In this document: positions 1 to 7,714 of the stretch, piece after piece
Position numbering within the stretch: the first letter of the stretch is position 1
Layout: each line of letters starts with the position of its first letter
Origin: DASVNK01 sp964478815
GTDB lineage: Bacteria > Verrucomicrobiota > Verrucomicrobiia > Limisphaerales > SXQI01
Length of the DNA stretch: 64,000 bases
Direction of reading: 5' to 3'
Assembly (NCBI GenBank): GCA_964478815.1
Contig: CAYZKY010000009.1
Coordinates: 8,409 to 72,408, forward strand
The notes under the pieces: generated by a model
Database searches by the model: none
Seen by the model: the letters and a program-made list of their open reading frames with translations, nothing else
Told to the model about the DNA's origin: nothing
Made by a program: the position numbers and the translations under genes

Positions 1-2
1 GA

Positions 3-917
3 CTGTATTACGTCTGGCTGACGGCGGTGGGACTGCTGCTGGTGCGGCGCACGCCGGGGCGATGGTGGGCAATGGCGAGTGCGACCGTGGCGCTGCTGGC
101 GGCCTGGGGATTTCCAGCGACGAGGCCACAGGCTCAGGCAGTGACCGCGCTGCCGGGGGATGGCGGGGTAGTATGGGTGGATACGCCTGGCGCAGCACAC
201 GACGTGTTGCTGGGTTGCTCGAATGAGGCGACCGGCCGATTTCTCGTCACGCGCTTTCTGCGCGCACAGGGGAGAGATACGGTGCCCAACATCGTGTTGA
301 GCCACGGCGATGTCGACCAGGCGGGCGGATTTGGAGCGATTTGGGAGGAGTTCCAGCCCCGAAAAGTCTTCACCGGCCCCGGGCGGGGGCGGTCGCCTAC
401 GTATCAGGCCGCGCTCGCCACGCTTCAAGCGAATCCGGCGCGATGGCGATCAGTGGGACGGGGCGAGGACATCGCGGGCTGGCAGGTGCTGCATCCCCGG
501 CGCGATTCCCGCTATCCGCGAGCCGACGATAATGCGCTGGTGCTGCGAGGGGATATCGAAGGCTGGCGGGTCATTCTGCTCTCCGAGCTGGGGATGCTGG
601 GGCAACGCGAATTGGCGGAGTGGCCCGAGGATTTGAAGGCCGACGTGGTGATCGCCGGTTATCCCGAGCAGGACGAACCGCTCCTGCCGGCGCTGCTCGA
701 ACGCATCGATCCGCCATTGATCGTTCTGTCCGAGAAGTCCGCCCCGGGGTTTGGCGTGCCCGAACGGCGTGTGGTCGAACGGCTGGGCGGGGCGAACCGC
801 GCGATAGTGATGGTATCCCGGGAGCGAGCGGTCACCTTGCGCTTTCGCGACGAGACCTGCGAATTGAGCACCATGGCGGGGCTGGCTCGCACGTTTCGAA
901 AACCCACGCTTCGGTAA
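3..917 (+). CDS. ComEC/Rec2-like protein, C-terminal part (5' end outside window)
   Basis: The frame is open from the left edge, so this is the 3' part of a larger gene; 304 codons are visible. A hydrophobic stretch (about residues 20-37 of the fragment) is followed by a metallo-beta-lactamase-fold domain, the arrangement seen at the C-terminus of ComEC/Rec2 DNA-uptake channels. The motif SHGDVDQAGG (residues 100-109) matches the ComEC motif SHGDxDHxGG, but the final His is Gln. DDNALVLR further on matches the family's 'N-SLVL' strand. The known role of ComEC is transport of single-stranded DNA across the inner membrane. The Gln substitution may weaken metal binding. A GTG at 27 could be read as a start, but the in-frame hydrophobic codons before it argue for continuation upstream. 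Confidence 0.72.
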   Translation: MYYVWLTAVGLLLVRRTPGRWWAMASATVALLAAWGFPATRPQAQAVTALPGDGGVVWVDTPGAAHDVLLGCSNEATGRFLVTRFLRAQGRDTVPNIVLSHGDVDQAGGFGAIWEEFQPRKVFTGPGRGRSPTYQAALATLQANPARWRSVGRGEDIAGWQVLHPRRDSRYPRADDNALVLRGDIEGWRVILLSELGMLGQRELAEWPEDLKADVVIAGYPEQDEPLLPALLERIDPPLIVLSEKSAPGFGVPERRVVERLGGANRAIVMVSRERAVTLRFRDETCELSTMAGLARTFRKPTLR

Positions 918-1047
918 CGCCGGCAAGCTGCGAGTTCCGGATCGAACTGCACCGATCTGAATCGGCTCTCTCCCACGCCATCCGGCCGGCCTGGATGAAG
1001 ATTTCGGATCGCGCCGGCATCGCAGAATCGCCGATGGAACCAGCGCC

Positions 1048-2478
1048 TCAAGAGCGGGGCGGGGGTTTCATTTTGAGGCCCTGGTGTTTCCAGAGTTTTT
1101 GCTTGAGCGACGGGAACAGTTCGAGGGCGTTGTCGCGGAGGATCTGCGTGCCGATGCGGAGAGCGTGGTCTTCGCGGAGTTCGGCGCGCTCGACTTTTTC
1201 GGCGAGCGCTTCGGCGAGGCAGCGGCGGGTGTATTCGGTGGCCGCGTAAATGCCTTCGGCGTGGTGGGCGTCGGCGCCCCAGAGGATGCGGTTGGAGCCC
1301 ATGACTTCGAGCCATTCCTGATAGGCGCGCTTGCCCATGGTGTAGCTGATGGTGGGAAGCCAGACGGAATCGATCCAAACGTTGCGGTGGCGCGTGGCGA
1401 TGGCCCCGGTCTCGCCGATCCACGGGTAGCCGCCGTGGAAGAGGATGATTTTGGTCTTGGGGTGGGCGGCGATGAGGTCGACGAGGAGCATGGGGTTGCT
1501 GCCCTGGATGCGGGCGTGGCCGGTGTGAATCTGGAAGGGGAGATCGAGCTTGGCGCAGAGCTCGACGATGCGCCACATGACGTAGTCCTGGAAGGCTTTG
1601 ACATCTTCGGGGGTGGATTGGCCGCGGGGACGGCCCCAGGCTTTTTCGGCACGTTCCTTGGAGGCATTGGCGAAGTCGAGGGTGCGCTCGTAGGCGGTGG
1701 TGGTTTTGAGGCAGACGGCGCCGCGTGCTTTGCCGTGGGCCATGATGCGCTCGATCACGGCGATGTAGTCATCGAGGGCTTCGAGCTGCAGGTTGTGGGT
1801 GGCGGCGAAGTGGTAGGGGGAGTCGTTGGGATTGGAGAAGTCGGAGGGGTGGATGCCGCGAATGAAGGTGGTGACATTGATGGTGGGGACGGCGAAGGGG
1901 TATTCCACATCGAAGCCAAGGCGGTTCCAGTAAGGATCCATGACGACGAGTTCGATATTGGCGCGTTCGGTGAGGACTTCGTAGATCCAGGCGGGGTCGC
2001 GGTAGTGGTCGAAGATGCGGTCGTTGAGGGCGCGGGCCTGGTCGTCGGTGATGGTTTCGAAGTCGATGCCGTAAAGATCCGTAAAGGCGGGCAGTTGGTA
2101 GCGGTAGAAGCTGGTGGCCCGGGCGTTGTCGAAATCGTGTTTCGCCCGCGGCCACCATTCGGCGAACTGGCCGGATTGGGGCCAGGGGGTGAGGGGGTTG
2201 AACCAGGTGTAGTAGCTGCTTTGCCAGAGGGAGTGGAGGGTCATGCCGCGGCCGCGGGGCGTTTCGACGCGGCCGGCGATGCGGTCGAACGGGGGAAGGT
2301 GATCGTGCGTATCGATGGCAGGAGTGGCATCGAGGTGGGCTTTGATTTTGCGGTAGGTGGCGGTTTGTTTGACGTCGATGGATTGGGCGCTGGCGACGAG
2401 GGGGAGCGCGGCGGCGGGCGCGGGGCGCGAGGGAGCGAGCAGGGTGGCGGCGAGCAGGAGCAGGAAACGATGGGTCAT
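1048..2478 (-). CDS. Secreted amidohydrolase (amidohydrolase_2 / uronate-isomerase-like fold)
   Basis: A 476-residue protein starting at the ATG at 2478, chosen because it is followed at once by a signal peptide (hydrophobic LLLLAATLLA core, then Ala-rich region to about residue 31). The metal-binding HxH is visible as DTHDH (residues 56-60), with a later HTGH motif, HGGYPW, and WGADAHH, the usual pattern of metal-dependent amidohydrolase_2 TIM barrels. Export suggests a periplasmic hydrolase or decarboxylase acting on an unknown small substrate. The gene is convergent with the ComEC-like gene. A longer in-frame extension upstream is proline-rich and looks non-coding. Family assignment is secure; the substrate is unknown. 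Confidence 0.82.
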   Translation of the reverse strand: MTHRFLLLLAATLLAPSRPAPAAALPLVASAQSIDVKQTATYRKIKAHLDATPAIDTHDHLPPFDRIAGRVETPRGRGMTLHSLWQSSYYTWFNPLTPWPQSGQFAEWWPRAKHDFDNARATSFYRYQLPAFTDLYGIDFETITDDQARALNDRIFDHYRDPAWIYEVLTERANIELVVMDPYWNRLGFDVEYPFAVPTINVTTFIRGIHPSDFSNPNDSPYHFAATHNLQLEALDDYIAVIERIMAHGKARGAVCLKTTTAYERTLDFANASKERAEKAWGRPRGQSTPEDVKAFQDYVMWRIVELCAKLDLPFQIHTGHARIQGSNPMLLVDLIAAHPKTKIILFHGGYPWIGETGAIATRHRNVWIDSVWLPTISYTMGKRAYQEWLEVMGSNRILWGADAHHAEGIYAATEYTRRCLAEALAEKVERAELREDHALRIGTQILRDNALELFPSLKQKLWKHQGLKMKPPPRS

Positions 2479-3347
2479 GGTGTCGGTGGAGAGGGTGGCC
2501 GAGCGGGGTGGGGATTTCGAGGCAAAAAGGGGCATTTGGCCGCAGGAAGTCGCAAGACGGGGCTTTTGAGGGGCGACAAAGGGCAAGGCACGGCGGGAAA
2601 GGGATTTCGGGATGCGGCCCCCCGTCCGTTTTGGTTTGGGCAGGCGAGAGGAGGGGCTGGAGTCGACATTTTGGGGCCACCCCCCCTGTTTTTTGTTGGT
2701 GAAGGCGGGGAGGCGGGCGGTGGATTCCCGGGGCGACGGCTGGTGGGACGACCGGAAGGGCAGGCTGGAGGTGTGGAATTTGTGGAATCTCTGGAATGGC
2801 GGGAGCAAGGCGCGAGAGAGGTTCGAGACCCGGGGGCGGATAGGGTTCTTCCGTGCGGGAGGAGGGAGCCGGGCCGCTCGGCGGAGCCGGCGGGATGGAA
2901 GGCAGACCGGATGGGTGTCGCGAGGGGTTTTTGAGACGATAAGGGCGGGGCATTTTGGGTGCAGGAAGTCCTATTTACGCGGGTTTCGTGAGGGTGTTTG
3001 GGGTGGTTGGGGTGTTTGGGGGCCGGAACGGGCGCGGCGGGGCGCGGGGACGGAGGCACGCTCCGGACGGGACGGCGCAAGGGTGCGAGGGAGTGCGGGG
3101 AGTGGGAACTCCCCGAGGCAAAGGGATAGAGGCAGGGCCATCCGGGGACGGGTCGGAACGGGAGGCTCGGCGGGAGGCCGGGACTGCTGTTCGGAGACGA
3201 TCCGGATGACCACGAAACGTGCTTCGCAGTCATGGAAGGAATGTCGTGCAGGAGGGGAGGAGACGCAAGGGGGATGACGGGTGAATTTGCGGGAAATGTA
3301 GAATGGATCGGTGCAGAGGGGGCTCGACCTGGTGGAGGGGATCGGGC
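2479..3347. other. Intergenic region, very G-rich on the + strand, no convincing gene
   Basis: This 869-base stretch lies between the divergent amidohydrolase and nucleotidyltransferase genes. All long frames across it give low-complexity Arg/Gly- or Pro-rich translations without recognisable motifs, so they are not called. It should contain the promoters of both flanking genes, but no clear -35/-10 pair stood out. It includes short G-rich repeats, one with a four-run G-quadruplex pattern (listed separately). Confidence 0.6.
2992..3022 (+). other. G-quadruplex-forming motif
   Basis: Four runs of three to five G are separated by three loops of exactly five bases: GGG-TGTTT-GGGG-TGGTT-GGGG-TGTTT-GGGGG. 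This satisfies the usual G3+N1-7 rule. It lies about 510 bases upstream of the amidohydrolase start and about 330 bases upstream of the nucleotidyltransferase start. The pattern is seen directly; any function is inference. Confidence 0.6.
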
Positions 3348-4337
3348 ATGGTCGGGGAAATGGCGGGGCAGCCGGATCATATTTCTGCGGGGACGCAGGT
3401 AGTGTCATTGGTGGAGGTGCGGGGCACGAACAATTCGCTCGTGCATCCGCGGGGGGCGGTGGGGGTGGTGACGCGGACGCCGGCGGCGGAACGGGAGAAG
3501 TATCTGGTTCGATTTCCCGACGGTTTCGAGTGTTCGCTGGGGCGGGATCAACTGGAGGTGCTGAAGCATTTCAAGGATCGGCTTGGGAACGAGAGTCGGG
3601 CCAATCCGTTCGCGCCGCCTGCCGCCGACGGCTCGCTGGGGACAGCGAGCCCTACCTTCGATCTGGAGTCGTTCATCATTTATCGCTGCGTAGTCGGATC
3701 ACGGGCGTACGGGCTGGAGAGCGATGAATCCGATACGGATCGGCGCGGGATTTATCTGGCCCCGGCCAAGTTGCAGTGGTCGCTGTTCGGCGCGCCGGAG
3801 CAATTCGAGGATAACGCGACGCAGAGTTGCTACTGGGAGTTGCAGAAGTTCCTGACGATGGCGCTGAAGGCGAATCCGAACATTCTGGAGTGTCTCTATT
3901 CGCCGATGGTGGAGAAGGCCACGCCGCTCGGGAAGGAACTGTTGGCGATGCGGGACGTCTTCCTGAGCCAGATGATTTTCCAGACTTTCAATGGCTACGC
4001 GATGTCGCAGTTCAAGAAGATCGAGCAGGACATCCGCAACCACGGGGAGGTGCGGTGGAAGCACGCGATGCATTTGCTGCGGCTGTTGCTGACCGGGGCG
4101 GCGACGCTGCGGGAGGGGCGGGTGCCGGTGCGGGTCGAGGCGCAGCGGGAGCGATTGCTGGCGGTGAAGCACGGAGAGGTGCCGTGGGCCGTGGTGGATG
4201 CCTGGCGAAAGGAACTGCATCGTGACTTTGAGCGGGCCTTGGCGGAGACGAAACTGCCGGAGCGGCCGGATTATGAGGCGGCGAACCGGTTCTTGATTCG
4301 GGCGCGGCGGGTGATGGCGGACGCTGTTCCTTTCTGA
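3348..4337 (+). CDS. Predicted nucleotidyltransferase (YcgL/RlaP-like) with an N-terminal SH3/KOW-like segment
   Basis: A 329-residue protein. The ATG at 3348 is preceded by GGAGG at 3334-3338, a good ribosome site; an in-frame ATG at 3360 is the alternative. Residues 117-131 carry GS...SDTD, the GSx(10)DxD signature of the polymerase-beta-type nucleotidyltransferase fold, and the wording GSRAYGL plus DRRG is typical of the YcgL/COG3541 family. About 70 residues before the catalytic core (GAVGVV...YLVRFPDG) look like a small beta-barrel of SH3/KOW type, suggesting a nucleic-acid- or protein-binding module fused to the enzyme. The substrate is not known. It sits 106 bases upstream of the three-gene lower-G+C operon and could be functionally linked or merely adjacent. 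Confidence 0.75.
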   Translation: MVGEMAGQPDHISAGTQVVSLVEVRGTNNSLVHPRGAVGVVTRTPAAEREKYLVRFPDGFECSLGRDQLEVLKHFKDRLGNESRANPFAPPAADGSLGTASPTFDLESFIIYRCVVGSRAYGLESDESDTDRRGIYLAPAKLQWSLFGAPEQFEDNATQSCYWELQKFLTMALKANPNILECLYSPMVEKATPLGKELLAMRDVFLSQMIFQTFNGYAMSQFKKIEQDIRNHGEVRWKHAMHLLRLLLTGAATLREGRVPVRVEAQRERLLAVKHGEVPWAVVDAWRKELHRDFERALAETKLPERPDYEAANRFLIRARRVMADAVPF

Positions 4338-4360
4338 ATCGCGCCACCGTAACCTCAGCC

Positions 4361-4377
4361 AAAGCTTTTGGAGCTTT
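4361..4377 (+). terminator. Weak stem-loop after the nucleotidyltransferase gene
   Basis: AAAGCT and AGCTTT form a 6-base-pair A/T-rich stem with loop TTTGG, 24 bases after the stop. No T-tract follows, so it is at best a weak terminator. Confidence 0.25.
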
Positions 4378-4443
4378 CCCTCGAGGTCGTCAGTCGATAT
4401 GCTGAGATGGATTTGAATGAAGTCCTGAACCGGAGTTGAGACG

Positions 4444-5175
4444 ATGTCTTGGCAAACTCTCAGCCTGCATTTCAAGCAGGAGTACGATGGCGCGTTCCGG
4501 TATCTCGACCGGTGCGGGGAATTCATGCTTGCAGCGGTGGACAAGTTGGATTTTCTTCCTGGCGAGATAAAGCCTTCCGGAGCCAAGCTCGAAATCCCAG
4601 AACGCGGCTTGACGGCCACAGTGGACACACTGGAACTCGTGATAGCTCAGGAGATGCCGGGTGCCGATCACGAGTCATTCTTAAAATCCTGTGAAGACCT
4701 TTCCGAATTGGTCAATGAACATTTCCAGCCTAAGCGACGTATCAGGAATGGGTTTGCCTGCAAATCCTACTGGCCTATCCCTAACGCGAACACGCTTCTT
4801 GCGGTCAGTCTCAGATTTGGGGGGGAAGTTCACAATGAACTCGGCAAACAATTAGGCATGGTGCCTGAACATAAACGCCTCGATTTTAACTTTACGTCCG
4901 GCAGTATGGATCTGCACGTTTTGCTCCAGCCTGTTACTTTCGACAAAGTGTCGGTTAGCCGCCAGAATCCCAACTTGAAAGCGACTTCCGTTCAGAAAGA
5001 AAGGATAGAAAGGCGGAACAAATTTGCGGAGAAGCTGGATGTGCACCTAAGCCACGCGCTGATGCTTGAAGTCGATTTAATGGAAATCGACCCACCCGAG
5101 CATTCTTTGAGGCGGCACTTTACTGAATTGATGCGATACACTACCCTCCTTCGAAGCCAGTTTGACGCTTCATGA
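4444..5175 (+). CDS. Hypothetical protein, first gene of the three-gene MBL operon
   Basis: A 243-residue soluble protein; I do not recognise the family. The start is supported by GGAG at 4432-4435, eight bases before the ATG. There is no signal peptide or membrane segment. The sequence mixes alternating hydrophobic (beta-like) stretches with a charged helical tail (about 180-240, rich in Lys, Arg and Glu). Base composition is clearly less G+C-rich than both flanks, with A/T-ending codons, which suggests horizontal acquisition. Its stop overlaps the start of the next gene by four bases (ATGA), so the two are translationally coupled. The arrangement resembles accessory or conflict-type operons, but that is inference only. 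Confidence 0.65.
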   Translation: MSWQTLSLHFKQEYDGAFRYLDRCGEFMLAAVDKLDFLPGEIKPSGAKLEIPERGLTATVDTLELVIAQEMPGADHESFLKSCEDLSELVNEHFQPKRRIRNGFACKSYWPIPNANTLLAVSLRFGGEVHNELGKQLGMVPEHKRLDFNFTSGSMDLHVLLQPVTFDKVSVSRQNPNLKATSVQKERIERRNKFAEKLDVHLSHALMLEVDLMEIDPPEHSLRRHFTELMRYTTLLRSQFDAS

Positions 5176-5690
5176 GCACTTTAGCCCTCAGCTATCAGTT
5201 ATCCTCTGCATCCACGGTTTCTGACCGCAGCAACGCCGTCTCGATTCTGGCGCATGAACCCCGTGTCGTTCACTCTTACGGAGGTGCCTTTACCGATCCT
5301 GTATCTCTCAAGTTCCAACCAGCTCGAAAATGGTCTACCAAAGAAGACTCCCGTAAGCATCCTGCAGTACGGACAAAGCGGCGGCTGAAAGGATTCCTAG
5401 TGGAGTTGCAGAAGGATGACGCGCGTGTCGCTTTCGTTGAGAATGGCCAGACCATCTTCTATGACCTGCCTGCAGATCAGATCCGCAAGGCCGGAATCAA
5501 TGAGCGGAATCAGCCGTTCCAGATGGACGAAATCGAAACGGAAGATGAGCAGGGCTCGTTAATTGTCGGCTATCGGTTTCTGGCGCTGGCCAAACCTTCG
5601 GATGCCTACATCGAGGCGTTGAATTTCGATGATGAGCGCATACGCAAACGAGACCTCATCCTCAAAGAATTTGGCAAAGCTCAGGCTTGA
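5172..5690 (+). CDS. Hypothetical protein, second gene of the three-gene MBL operon
   Basis: A 172-residue protein of unrecognised family. The start overlaps the preceding stop by ATGA. A low-complexity, Ser-rich N-terminal 60 residues precede a compact domain (about 70-150) with strand-like runs such as VAFVENGQTIFYDLPADQIRK, which could be a small beta-barrel, and an acidic stretch DEIETEDEQ. There is no membrane segment. It shares the lower G+C of its neighbours. The third gene begins inside its 3' end, so the three products are probably made together in fixed ratio. Function cannot be assigned. Confidence 0.6.
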   Translation: MSTLALSYQLSSASTVSDRSNAVSILAHEPRVVHSYGGAFTDPVSLKFQPARKWSTKEDSRKHPAVRTKRRLKGFLVELQKDDARVAFVENGQTIFYDLPADQIRKAGINERNQPFQMDEIETEDEQGSLIVGYRFLALAKPSDAYIEALNFDDERIRKRDLILKEFGKAQA

Positions 5691-6717
5691 TTTCTACGAG
5701 TCAGGAGTTGGCGACACCATTATCGTCACCTTCCCGTCAGGCGGCCTTGGCATCGTGGACGCGCACCCGTCGCGGCACGCCCATCGGCCTGGCATCCGCC
5801 AACTCGTCACTGGCCGCAAAGTGCATTTCATCTGTCTCACCCATCCTCACGCCGACCACGGGGTCGACCTGATTCCGGTGCTCGAAGAGCATCCAGAGGT
5901 CGCAGAGTTTTGGTCAACAATCTTTGAGATCCCGGCCTTCATCTTTGGCGTCGAACAGACCGTGAATTTTCCCAGCCCCGTTCGGCAGTTTGCCGCGAAG
6001 ATGAATCAGGATTATGGCGAGTTCCTCGTCGATCTTTTTGGCGCAGTCGTCGAGAGAAAGATTTCACGGCGCGTTCTCCACAGTGGAACACGCGAATCTG
6101 TCATCGATGGCGTCGAAGTGCATTGTCTGGGCCCAGATGAATCGGTTCAAAACTCATTTTTTGACGCCTACATGGAGAAGTTATCTGATCCCAAGGTCCG
6201 CGTTCCCGATGCAAATTCCATTTCAGCCATCCTCGCCCTTAAATTCGGCCAGAGCTTCGTGCTATTGGGAGCGGACGCACTCAGCAAAAATTGGGAGAGC
6301 GCGGTGAAGCATCATCGCAAGCTCAATCTGCCCAAAGCGCGGGTGCTAAAAATCCCGCACCACGGGGCCAGAAATTCATTCTCCCTGCAGCAGGGTGCCG
6401 CCACCTACCTCGACCTTTGCTCGCATGCGCCGAAGGCCAAGGCGGTGCTCTTCGCGGGCGACGCCAAACATCCCGACCGGGACGTGTATGCTCGCCTGTG
6501 CAGCCGCGCCGAGGTCTTTTGCCTGTCGAACGGCACTCGGCCTTCATCGGTAGAAGGCAATCCGCTGAAACTTCGAATTCCAGGTGCGAGAGCCGTTCAG
6601 CCATCTCTCGTCTGCAATCCAATCGTCAGCTTTGAACTGGACAAGGAAGGCAACGTGACCGTGCTGGCAGGCGCAGGGTGCGAGAATTGCGTGCATTCCC
6701 GCCACGATGACCACTGA
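5629..6717 (+). CDS. ComEC-type metallo-beta-lactamase-fold hydrolase, third gene of the operon
   Basis: A 362-residue stand-alone MBL-fold protein without membrane segments. The metal motif THPHADH is at residues 71-77, a likely metal Asp lies in LLGAD (216), and KIPHHG at 241-246 is the 'PHHGS'-like motif typical of the ComEC branch. This branch hydrolyses phosphodiester bonds in several characterised members, so a nuclease or nucleotide-hydrolase activity is possible; this is inference. The ATG at 5629 gives a 62-base overlap with the preceding gene. A TTG near 5672 is an alternative start just before the conserved domain. It could be the effector of the operon. Confidence 0.75.
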   Translation: MMSAYANETSSSKNLAKLRLDFYESGVGDTIIVTFPSGGLGIVDAHPSRHAHRPGIRQLVTGRKVHFICLTHPHADHGVDLIPVLEEHPEVAEFWSTIFEIPAFIFGVEQTVNFPSPVRQFAAKMNQDYGEFLVDLFGAVVERKISRRVLHSGTRESVIDGVEVHCLGPDESVQNSFFDAYMEKLSDPKVRVPDANSISAILALKFGQSFVLLGADALSKNWESAVKHHRKLNLPKARVLKIPHHGARNSFSLQQGAATYLDLCSHAPKAKAVLFAGDAKHPDRDVYARLCSRAEVFCLSNGTRPSSVEGNPLKLRIPGARAVQPSLVCNPIVSFELDKEGNVTVLAGAGCENCVHSRHDDH

Positions 6718-6850
6718 CCCACGACTTGATCGCATTGTGGCGGCGCAGCCGTATCCGTTGTCGTTTGCGACGATCAGTGGGGCGCCGGTCTGAGGGGATT
6801 TGCGGGCGACGTCGAATATGGCGGAACAGCGCGAGGCAAAGGGGGAAACT

Positions 6851-7006
6851 GATGCAACCGCTTTCAGGGTTGGAGAGATTGGAAACGATAACCTGGGGTA
6901 GCCGTAGGGCGGCAACCCCAGGCTAAATGCTGGAATCCCGTTGGGATTCGGGAGTGGCGGAGGCCTCAGGGGATGGCGCACGGCGGTCGGTGGCTCAGAG
7001 ACCTCG
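6851..7006. repeat. Hairpin-rich dispersed repeat, copy 1
   Basis: It begins GATGCAACC and ends with GAGACCTCG. It contains three inverted repeats: CCTGGGGT/ACCCCAGG (6892-6899 with 6915-6922, with an inner GCCG/CGGC), the perfect hairpin GAATCCC-GTT-GGGATTC (6933-6949), and a weaker GGTC/GACC pair near the end. Closely similar to the copy at 7366-7523 in the same orientation. Confidence 0.75.
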
Positions 7007-7034
7007 AATTGGGGGTGGCGACTCCTCACCCCAG

Positions 7035-7061
7035 CCCTCTCCTCGAACGAGGAGGAGAGGG
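7035..7061. repeat. Inverted repeat, 10-base-pair stem
   Basis: CCCTCTCCTC (7035-7044) and GAGGAGAGGG (7052-7061) form a perfect stem with a seven-base loop. No T-tract follows. It resembles a dispersed palindromic element more than a terminator. Confidence 0.6.
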
Positions 7062-7082
7062 AGAAGAATTATTGGGGTTCGG

Positions 7083-7125
7083 TAACCCAGGGTGGCGCTT
7101 CCGTTGGGCGCTTTGCCCTGGGCTA
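7083..7125. repeat. Inverted repeat, REP-like
   Basis: CCCAGGG (7086-7092) pairs with CCCTGGG (7116-7122), with TA/TA flanks extending the stem and GCGC/GCGC pairing inside. It is related in style to the CCTGGGG/CCCCAGG hairpins of the two longer repeats on either side. Confidence 0.5.
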
Positions 7126-7365
7126 GTTTCTGTCGGGCCTTCAGCCCTCGCAGATGCGGCGTAAGAGGCAGTCGAGTCCGACCGGCGGGATTGAATTGGA
7201 ATGAGGAGAACCAGTGAGCGTGGGGCGTGATGCGCCTAGTTTCGCAGGTTTGTTATTAAGTTGTCTCGATCACTCTTTGCCAGGAGTCGAAGGTCTGTGG
7301 ATGAAGTTCATCCTTGCCAGGCGACGGCGGTGGCGCGGGGGAGGCTTGGAATGCCACGGGGAATC

Positions 7366-7523
7366 GATGCAACCACTTTACAAGGGTTGGAGAAATTGGG
7401 GACGATAACCTGGGGTAACCGCAGGGCGGCAACCCGAGGCTAAATGCTGAAATCCCGTTGGGATTCGGGGGCGGCGACGGCATCAGGGTGTGGCGCACGG
7501 AGGTCGGTGGCTCAGAGACCTCG
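7366..7523. repeat. Hairpin-rich dispersed repeat, copy 2
   Basis: Direct-orientation copy of 6851-7006. The CCTGGGGT stem, the AATCCC-GTT-GGGATT hairpin and the GAGGTC/GACCTC pair are all present, with scattered substitutions, some of them in stem positions. The degree of divergence suggests independent insertions or an old duplication rather than a recent copy. Confidence 0.75.
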
Positions 7524-7663
7524 GAAGGGGGGAGGCGAAGGGGACGGAGGAGGAGTCCGTCCGGGAAGACGGGCTGGGGGAAGAAGACGTTCGGGCGAGG
7601 CGCCCGAACGGGACAGGCGGGGGCGCCTGTGCCACCCAAGGGAGAGCGAAGTTCCGGGAAAAG

Positions 7664-7690
7664 GACCCACCGTGGAGACGGTGGGTTTTC
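7664..7690 (-). terminator. Hairpin terminator at the end of the prs/EPS transcript
   Basis: CCCACCGT (7666-7673), loop GGAG, ACGGTGGG (7678-7685), then TTTT on the + strand. On the minus strand the same stem is followed by a CCTTTTCC run. It lies 25-50 bases after the prsR stop and probably terminates the long minus-strand transcript; it could also act on + strand read-through. Confidence 0.65.
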
Positions 7691-7714
7691 ATCCGAGCGA
7701 AGGGCGGGGACGAG

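Larger units (their letters stand above)
6718..7714. other. Non-coding region packed with hairpin repeats
   Basis: Almost 1 kb between the MBL operon and prsR has no credible gene on either strand. It holds two copies of a roughly 157-base element (6851-7006, 7366-7523), further inverted repeats at 7035-7061 and 7083-7125, and a terminator at 7664-7690. The short frames across it are interrupted and have no motifs. It looks like a landing site for dispersed REP/MITE-like elements. Confidence 0.65.

Noticed and set aside
2771..2797. Short tandem GTGGAAT-like repeats
   Set aside because: Only three imperfect units of about nine bases; too short and degenerate to call a repeat array.
1084..2934. 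Long + strand frame opposite the amidohydrolase
   Set aside because: Gly/Val/Glu-rich antisense of a real gene with signal peptide and catalytic motifs on the other strand.
2475..3380. Pro/Ser-rich minus-strand frame in the intergenic region
   Set aside because: Low-complexity translation without motifs; a product of G-rich DNA rather than a gene.
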